DNA of 64,000 nucleotides from Panopea generosa (lineage: Eukaryota; Mollusca; Bivalvia; Adapedonta; Hiatellidae). A program made the translations under genes and the position numbers. Positions 56,633 to 64,000 of the stretch are shown in pieces (positions within the stretch are counted from its first letter, which is position 1; each line of letters begins with the position of its first letter). The stretch spans positions 6,692,544 to 6,756,543 of the forward strand of contig CM055895.1 in NCBI GenBank assembly GCA_029582155.1, in the 5' to 3' direction. Under the pieces are notes generated by a model. The model did no database searches. It was given only the letters and a program-made list of their open reading frames with translations, and was not told the origin of the DNA.

Positions 56633-57990
56633 CGGACCGTGTCTTTTTTAGTTGCGATTGGAATATTAAATAACATGGCACACATGTTCATTAGGACAAT
56701 ACAATGTGTTATGCGAATGACTTTTCGTCAAAGGGTCGGTTCATCAAAGGTCATGTTCATAGCTCAAGGTCAGGTGTTTGAAAATCCAATGTATACATTG
56801 TGTTTTGTCCTGTCCGGACCGTAGCTTCTTTAGTTGTGATTGCATTTTTAAATAACTTGGCACAAATGTTCACTAGGAAAAGACGACTGACTTGGGTCGG
56901 TTCGTCAAAGGTCAAGGTTACAGCTCTGTTCGTCCGTCTGCTGCTGTCTGGACCTTATCTTTTTTAGTTGCAATTGTAATTTTAAATAACTTGACACAAA
57001 CGTTCACTAGGACAAGACGATGTGTCATGCGACTGACTTGGGTCTGTTCGTCGCAGGTCAAGGTCACAGCTCCACCTGTCCTTCTGCTGCTGTCCGGACC
57101 TTATTTTCTTTAGATGTTATTGGATTTTAAACAAGTCGACACAAATGTGTACTAGGACAAGTTTGATGTGTCATGCGAATGACTTGGATCTGTTCTTCAA
57201 AGGTCAAGGTCACAGCTCCGTCCGTCCACTGCTGTCCCGACCGTATATTCTTTAGTTGTGATTGGATTGAAGACATGTGTGATGCGAATTTGGGTTTGTT
57301 CGTCAAAGATAGTTTTTGTCTTGGGGTTAGAACTTACATATCTATAGTTTGATTTAGAACATCACACCAATGCTCACTGGGACAAGACGATGTGTCGATA
57401 AGGGAAGGTAAAGAAAAGACTAGGAAAAAACGACTGACTTGGGTCGGTTCATCAAAGGTCAAGGTTACAGCTCTGTTCGTCCGTCTGCTGCTGTCCGGAC
57501 CTTATCTTTTTTAGTTGCAATTGTAATTTTAAATAACTTGACACAAACGTTCACTAGGACAAGACGATGTGTCATGCGACTGACTTGGGTCTGTTCGTCG
57601 CAGGTCAAGGTCACAGCTCCATCTGTCCTTCCGCTGCTGTCCGGACCTTATTTTCTTTAGATGTTATTGGATTTTAAACAACTCGGCACAAATGTGTACT
57701 AGGACAAGTTTGATGTGTCATGCGAATGACTTGGGTCTGTTCTTCAAAGGTCAAGGTCACAGCTCCGTCCGTCCACTGCTGTCCGGACCGTATATTCTTT
57801 AGTTGTAATTGGATTTTTAAATAAATTGGCAAAAATGCTCACCAGCCCAAGACATGTGTGATGCGAATTTGGGTTTGTTCGTCAAAGATAGTTTTTGTCT
57901 TGGGTTAGAACTTACATATCTATAGTTCGATTTAGAACATCACATCAATGCTCACTGGGACAATACGATGTGTCGATAAGGGAAGGTAAC
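56633..57990 (+). repeat. Tandem and segmental repeat block (GTCCGGACC / AGGTCA type)
   Basis: A unit of about 125-130 bp (GTCCGGACCTTATCTTTTTT, ACTAGGACAAGACGATGTGT, GTTCGTCAAAGGTCAAGGTC) repeats about nine times. A higher-level duplication of about 550-580 bp copies 56878-57412 to 57427-57988 with high identity, including a shared GATAGTTTTTGTCTTGG...GATAAGGGAAGGTAA segment. Confidence 0.85.
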
Positions 57991-58540
57991 TGATGATATT
58001 TGTTGGAAATGTCCACCAATTTGAGGTTATTTTTCTTACGAATATATATATATATACTGTATATATCTGATAATATAAAATAATTATACAGTTCACTGTA
58101 CAATATCGATTTCTTATGTACAGTCACGTGGTACAAATGCTCGAAGCTCATTGGAATAGCTATTTTAGGCGGATAATTATGCCATTTTATCGCGCTTTGT
58201 CTGATACGTATGGCATCAAGTTTTATTGACTCAGGAATTGAACTACCTCACATATATAGACATACGATATGTAATTTTAGTTGTGCCAGTTGTTAACCAC
58301 AGTTATTCCGTAGTAACTGGCTAACTATTTTACCTGAGCTGTGTCGGAACAAACGATGCGGGTTACACGACTATAAGTGAGCATTAGACAGTGCGTCTGA
58401 CTCCTATTTATAAATGGTAACATGTTCCTCATTATAGTACACAACCTATATGTTACAGTACCATTCTTTACATTTTACATTACAAAAGTCGAGGAATTGA
58501 ATGAAATAAAAGTCAACCACTTTGACCGTTATAAATGTGA
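57991..58540. other. No gene recognised
   Basis: AT-rich sequence with a short TA microsatellite near 58040; no exon or repeat identified. Confidence 0.4.
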
Positions 58541-58544
58541 ATCT

Positions 58545-59690
58545 TCGCGACCTAGGTATAGTACAGGAAATGCTTTCGTCCGTCCGTCCGATGTTTCGCG
58601 TCCGGCCTGTAACTTTGTCATGCATAGATGGATTTTATAAACACTTTCTACACATGATCAACATAACATGATGACGTGTTGCGCGTAACACTCAGACTCC
58701 AACTTAAAGGTCAAGGTCACAGTTTTACTTTGTTTGACAACACTTTCAGACTGTTTGAGATTTCGTGTCCGGTCTGTAACTTTGTCACCTATGGATATAT
58801 TTCGAAAACACTTGGCTCATTTCATCAGTATGACATGATGACGTGTTGCGCGTAAGACCCACACCCGTACATCAAATATTAAGGTCACACTTTCAATTTG
58901 TTTGAAAACACTTTGAATCTGTGCGAGGTTTCGCGTCCGGTATGTAACTTTGTCATACATGAATGATTTCAAAAACACTTGGCTCAATTGATCAACATGA
59001 TATGATGATGAAATGCCGAATGTAAGATGCAGAACATATCCTCAAAGGTCAAGGTCACATTTTCAATTTGTTTAATATTTCGTGTCTTGTTTGTAACTTT
59101 GTCTAATATGGAGGGATTCAACTTGGCTCAATTGATCAACATGACATGACGGCATGTCGCACATAAGACCGAGACCCGTACCTCAAAGGTCAAGGTCACA
59201 CATTAAGTTTGACAACACTTTAGTGTGTTTGAGATTTCAAGTCCTGTCTGTAACGTTCTCATACATGGATGGATTTCAAAAATACTTGCCTCAATTGATC
59301 AACATAACATGACGACTTGTCGCATGCAAGACCCTCAAGTGTCGAGGATACTTTGAGTTTGTTTGACAACACTTTGAGTCTGTTTGAGAATTCAAGTCCG
59401 GTCTGTAACGTTGATATACACGGATGGATTTAAAATACTTGGCTATATTAATCAACATGACATGACGACATGTCGCTTGTAAGACCCAGAACTTTACCCC
59501 AAAGATCAAAGTCACACTTTCAGTTTGTTTGATATTTCATGGAGGAATTATAACATATCTTGACACAAGCGATTAGCTTGCCATGCTGCTGTGTCACCTG
59601 TATTAACCTGTAGAAATACCATGACAGATTTCAAGGTCAAGTTCACACTTTAATGTAAAAAATCATGAAATTGCGTATCTAGTCTGAAAC
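58545..59690 (+). repeat. Tandem repeat, about 160-bp unit, TTTCGTGTCCGGTCTGTAAC type
   Basis: About seven diverged copies carrying TGTCCGGTCTGTAACTTTGT, ATGGATGGATTTCAAAAACA, GATCAACATAACATGA, CGTGTTGCGCGTAAGACCCA and CTCAAAGGTCAAGGTCACA. The same unit resumes at 63490-64000. Confidence 0.88.
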
Positions 59691-59789
59691 GTCAGTACAT
59701 AACTCGTGATATTCAATGATACATTTAAATCACTACCTACTATAAAATATCGTTTTTTTTTCACAGACCATTTGAGGGAGGGTGGTTGG

Positions 59790-60178
59790 GGAGTGCATGT
59801 GGCACTTACCAGTGACATTGCTTGTGTTTTTATTTGAATGGCAGTATTGATGTATTTTGGACATTTTGAAAGCATTTTTATGTTTGAATTGTAAATTAAG
59901 GGGAGGGAGGAATTGATGCATGGAAATTAGGGTATGCACGCATGATTTACTTTCACTTTGTCAACAGTGTACACACTGAACAGAAACAAATCTCTAATAT
60001 GCTACACGACCCCTTCATATCTCATCATATATTGGTATTGCAGAGGTTGACAAACAATGAAATATAGGTTTCACTCATTTCATTTCGGCCTGTCTATAAA
60101 TGACCTGCCTTCAATTTTTTTTATTATTTACTATAGAATAAAAAACAAAATTCAATGGTGGGTTTACATCTGTATATA
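59790..60178 (+). mobile_element. Dispersed element, second copy of 49145-49612
   Basis: The same blocks in the same order as the insertion in the Josephin intron: TTGATGTATTTTGGACATTT, TTGCAGAGGTTGACAAACAA and TTCAATGGTGGGTTTACATC. Confidence 0.75.
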
Positions 60179-60639
60179 ACAAGGCGTGTATTTTTTAACA
60201 TAACATGCATTCGTCCGATTATTTAACACATATAGGACGACATTTTTCCCAAAATACCTTAAGTAACTGTTATAAAATTGTGACACTACGTCATCCTATT
60301 TTTAGATCTATACCTACTGTAATAAGGATTTTAACGGACACTAAAATTAGACAGTAGTAATACAAACAATACGTATTGGACAAGTCTAACAAGGAACAGA
60401 AATATGGTAACCCAATATATATATGTATTGTAATTTCAGAGCATATATGAAAATATTGTATTTTGTGTGCTTTTTATTGTTCGATATGTTAAAAAGTAGA
60501 GAATTATTGCCCATTAAGTAACATTCTCTAAAATAATTAACTTGGCTTACACAAATGCAAAATTGCTGCGTTGTAATAGATATACGGTTATTAATACGAT
60601 GTTCACAATATATACGTATATATTATATATATAAATCTA

Positions 60640-60846
60640 TACATTTATGTATTACACACTATAAATACATCAATATAGTATAAATTATAAATACAACTAT
60701 ATAGTATACACTATAAATACAACTATTTATTATACACTATAAATACACCTATATATTATATACTATTAATGCACCTATATAGTATACATTATAAATACAC
60801 CATAAATACAAATATATATTATACACTATAAATACACCTATATATT

Positions 60847-60896
<50 letters not shown>

Positions 60897-62395
60897 TTAT
60901 GGAGATAATCATTTGTGAATAACCAAGACACAAATTTACAGACCAGACTACGGCGAGTGCGCCTAGCTACAATGCAAACCATAGATACAATATCAAGGCC
61001 TCTGCCAAACCAATAAATTTGGTGTCGACCATGACTTTTATACTATGGAATTATATGCAACACATCTGGACAGGGTGGACAAATTTACATACATGAACTG
61101 ATAGCTTTATTTGAGTAGGATCCAGTTAAGGATTCATGGCTACTCACATGCTATATAAAGGACATATTTATAAACCCGTTGGATCATATAGATACAGTGA
61201 ATTCATATATATTTAATTTCATAAAAGGAGATAATTAAATTCACGATTACGGAATTTACGATTTTTGGATATATATTATAAATACACCTATATATTATAT
61301 ACCATTAAGATATTTATATATGATATATAATAAACACACCTATATGTTATACACTTTTAATACACATATATGTTGTACACAATCAATAAACCTATATATT
61401 ATACACCATAAAAACACCTTTTATTATACAACATAAATTCACTTATATATTATACACCATAAATTCACCTATATATTTTATACTTTAAATACACCTATAT
61501 ATTATATACAATAAATACACCTATATATTATACACATTAAATAAACCTATATGTTATATACTATAAATTCACATATATATTATGTACCATAAATACACCT
61601 ATATATTATATACCATAAATTCACCTTTATATTATACACCATAAATACACATATACATTATACACCATAAATTCACCTTTATATTTTACATTTTAAATTC
61701 ACCTATATATTATACACTATAAATACACCTATATATTATATCAGATAAATACACCTATACATTATACACTATAAATACACCTATATGTTATACACTATAA
61801 ATTCACCTATATATTATACACATAAATACACATATATATTATACACCATAAAATCACTTTTATATTTTACATTATAAATTCACCTATATATTATATACTA
61901 TAAATACACCCATATATTATATCCAATGAATACACCTATACATTATACACTATAAATACACATATATGTTATGCAATATAAATACACCTATATTTTATAC
62001 ACCATAAATTCACCTATAATAAACCATAAATTCATCTATATATATTATAAATACACTTAATATTATATACCATAAATCCACATTTATACTAAACACCACA
62101 AATTCACCAATAAATTATACACCATAAATTCACCAATATATTATACACCTTAAATACCCCTACATATTACAAACCATAAACACACTTACATATTATATAC
62201 CATAAATACACATTTATACTATACACCACAAATTCACCAATATATTATACACCATAAATTCACCAATATAATATACACCATAAATTCACCAATATATTAT
62301 ACACCTTATATACACCTATATATCATATACCATAAATACACCTATATAATATTCACTATTAATACACTTTGTTATGCACTATAAATATATGCCCC
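60640..62395. repeat. AT-rich minisatellite, about 27-bp unit
   Basis: Tandem copies of CACCTATATATTATACACTA followed by TAAATA, with many variants. A TA run lies at about 60849-60894. The array is interrupted by unrelated sequence at about 60897-61255. Confidence 0.9.
60897..61255. other. Non-repetitive island inside the minisatellite
   Basis: About 360 bp of higher-complexity sequence (TACGGCGAGTGCGCCTAGCT, AACCAATAAATTTGGTGTCG, GGACAGGGTGGACAAATTTA) flanked by the 27-bp array on both sides. No ORF, tRNA feature or terminal repeat was identified. Confidence 0.6.
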
Positions 62396-62799
62396 AGAGC
62401 CATATTAAGGCTTTTATATCGCAGTAACAGGAAGAGTTGAAATCTTAACCTAGTTTTGAAAAGAAACGATGATTTCCCCCCAATACATAACTGTGTTATA
62501 TTGAAATAAAGATTGAATTTTTCAACAGAATGTATATATGACTTGCACGATGTTCTTGTATAATCTTGACAGAGCTTATCAAATACCACAAATGGCGTGT
62601 GTTGTTCAACAACTGTATTTGTTTAGTCCACTTTCTGATACAATGTGATTGGCTCGTATAAAGTGATTGGTAAGCACACAAACCGATTTATTCGTTTATA
62701 TCACATGTTATATTTTAGATACTTTACTATTAATCAGGATTTTTCAAACTTTTAAAATTGACTAAAATCATATTTTTCCAATGAACCATGCCTATTTCA

Positions 62800-63410
62800 T
62801 GGTATTTCCAAACTTGGTCTACACTAAAATAGATTTCCGCTCAAAAGTGCAACATATATTGCGGCGTATTAAATGAGTCACGTGATTTCATTTTGATTTC
62901 AATTTGATCCGTTTTACACAGGAGCGGATTCAGGATTTCCGTTTAGAGGGGCGCACACACAATCTGAACAGGCACGCAGACATGTTTTTTTTTCCAGTAG
63001 AAATAGAGTGAATCTTAATAAAATATAGGAGTGTTGTGTGGTTGTGTGTGTGTGTGTGTGTGGGGGGGTTGTTTTTTTAGGGGGTGGGGGATACGTACGC
63101 CGTTTTTTGTTGAAGAGTAGATCCGCCATCGATACAGACTTACACGTAGTAAACATTGTTTCATATCAGAAAGACGGATGACGTCAAGCAGTATTAAGTG
63201 CTGGTTATTTTAAGAATGGGGATTTCATTTCAAGTTTACCACTCCAATTTAAATATCGATTTATTTCTTTTTGTTGGATTTGACATATCAAACATTTTCG
63301 GATTTTATTTATTAATGATAATGCGATACTTTTTATCAATTTTAATAATTATTTTATTTTTAAGATATTTACATCGTTGCTATATTCCCTTTAAGCGTTG
63401 ATTTTTGTTC
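62800..63410 (+). repeat. Dispersed repeat, second copy of 52620-53060
   Basis: The same ordered blocks as at 52.6 kb. It differs by an extra 62915-63130 segment with a TG microsatellite and G-rich run (63037-63090). Confidence 0.7.
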
Positions 63411-63429
63411 TTTATTCTATAGTAAATAA

Positions 63430-64000
63430 TAAAAGTTTGAATGTTTGCACTACCAATATATGATGAGAAAAGTAGGGGTCATGTGTCATATAAGAGATCT
63501 TTTATCACAATTTGAGTTTGTTTGACACCACTTTGAGTCTGTGTGAGGTTTCGAGGTTTTATAAATACTTGTTATAAATGATCAACATAACATGACGACG
63601 TGATGCACTTAATACCCAAACTCCCACTTCAAAGTCAAGGTCACAATTTAACTTTGTTTGACAACACTTTCAGTCATTTTGACATTTCTTGTCCGGTCTG
63701 TCATCTATGGATAAATTTTATAAACACTTGGCTAATCAAAATGACATAATTAAGTGCCGCATGTAAGACCCAGAACCTTTCCTCAAAGATCAAGGTCACA
63801 CTTTCAATTTGTTTTATATTGTGAGTCTGGTCTGTGACTTTACCTTTAACTTGGCTGAATTTATCAAGATGACATGACGACGTGTCATAAGTAAGACTTA
63901 GACCCATACCTCAAAAGTCAAGGTCACACTTTTAGTATGTATGACAACACTTTGAATCTGTTTGAGATTTCAAGTCCGTCCTTTAACTTTATCATACATG
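63430..64000 (+). repeat. Tandem repeat block continuing the 58.5-kb family to the window edge
   Basis: Opens with the dispersed-repeat phrase TGATGAGAAAAGTAGGGGTC (63461), then about three copies of the unit seen at 58.5-59.7 kb (TGATCAACATAACATGACGA, AGTCAAGGTCACA, TTTGACAACACTTT). It is cut by the end of the window. Confidence 0.8.

Larger units (their letters stand above)
60560..62725 (-). repeat. Inverted segmental copy of the Toll-like receptor 5' region, expanded by a minisatellite
   Basis: The reverse complement of 62725-62395 follows the receptor 5' flank (20795-21140) block by block: AGTATCTAAAATATAACATG, TTATACGAGCCAATCACA, TGTCAAGATTATACAAGA and TGTATTGGGGGGAAATCA. The reverse complement of 60575-60600 (TATATCTATTACAACGCAGC) matches the receptor intron at about 21424-21444. 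The few ATTTATAG monomers at 21303-21390 correspond to the large array between. Coding exons are not copied. Confidence 0.65.

Overview
The window is eukaryotic, intron-containing, AT-rich and very repeat-rich. I read it as a mollusc, most likely a bivalve. The reasons are a protostome-type Toll-like receptor with two cysteine-rich LRR caps, several tRNA-derived SINE families, long minisatellites inside introns, and dispersed repeats of a style I associate with bivalve genomes. The species call is inference; no species-diagnostic gene is present. Most long open frames here are not genes: they come from tandem repeats whose period is a multiple of three.

Layout. 1-2421 (-): decayed copy of a multi-copy protein family carrying the block HIDFSENY, with one stop codon and two frameshifts. 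4483-5418 (-): decayed, intron-containing MULE-type transposase C-terminus. 7735-10999 (+): C-terminal exons of a monocarboxylate transporter (SLC16/MCT-like) with a one-base lesion and a splice-site-like minisatellite in the last intron. 13228-13725 (-): unrecognised 165-codon ORF. 17.4-20.7 kb: two minisatellites. 20.8-25.0 kb (+): a complete two-coding-exon Toll-like receptor with a candidate 5' exon and an NF-kappaB-like site upstream. 27.5-29.3 kb: a 21-bp minisatellite.

30824-43063 is the most striking object: a 12.24-kb segment with inverted termini (GGGTCCTACTAAATGCCACT...), long arms built of ACTAAGG-type arrays and tRNA-Lys-like SINE units, and a perfect 9-bp flanking duplication (TCATATTAC). 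It looks like a giant foldback-type DNA transposon. Nested in its left arm, at a TTAA, is a second element (31813-34760) with its own inverted subterminal repeats and a decayed ORF resembling the cysteine-rich cytoplasmic domain of P2X7.

44436-50823 (+): a complete three-exon Josephin-domain deubiquitinase (JOSD1/2-like), with SINE and minisatellite insertions in its introns. 51-64 kb: minisatellites, a 5'-truncated LINE reverse-transcriptase fragment, repeat blocks dense in AGGTCA half-sites, and an inverted, minisatellite-expanded copy of the Toll-like receptor 5' region.

The genes do not form a pathway; they are unrelated neighbours. All family calls are from memory of the families, without database searches.
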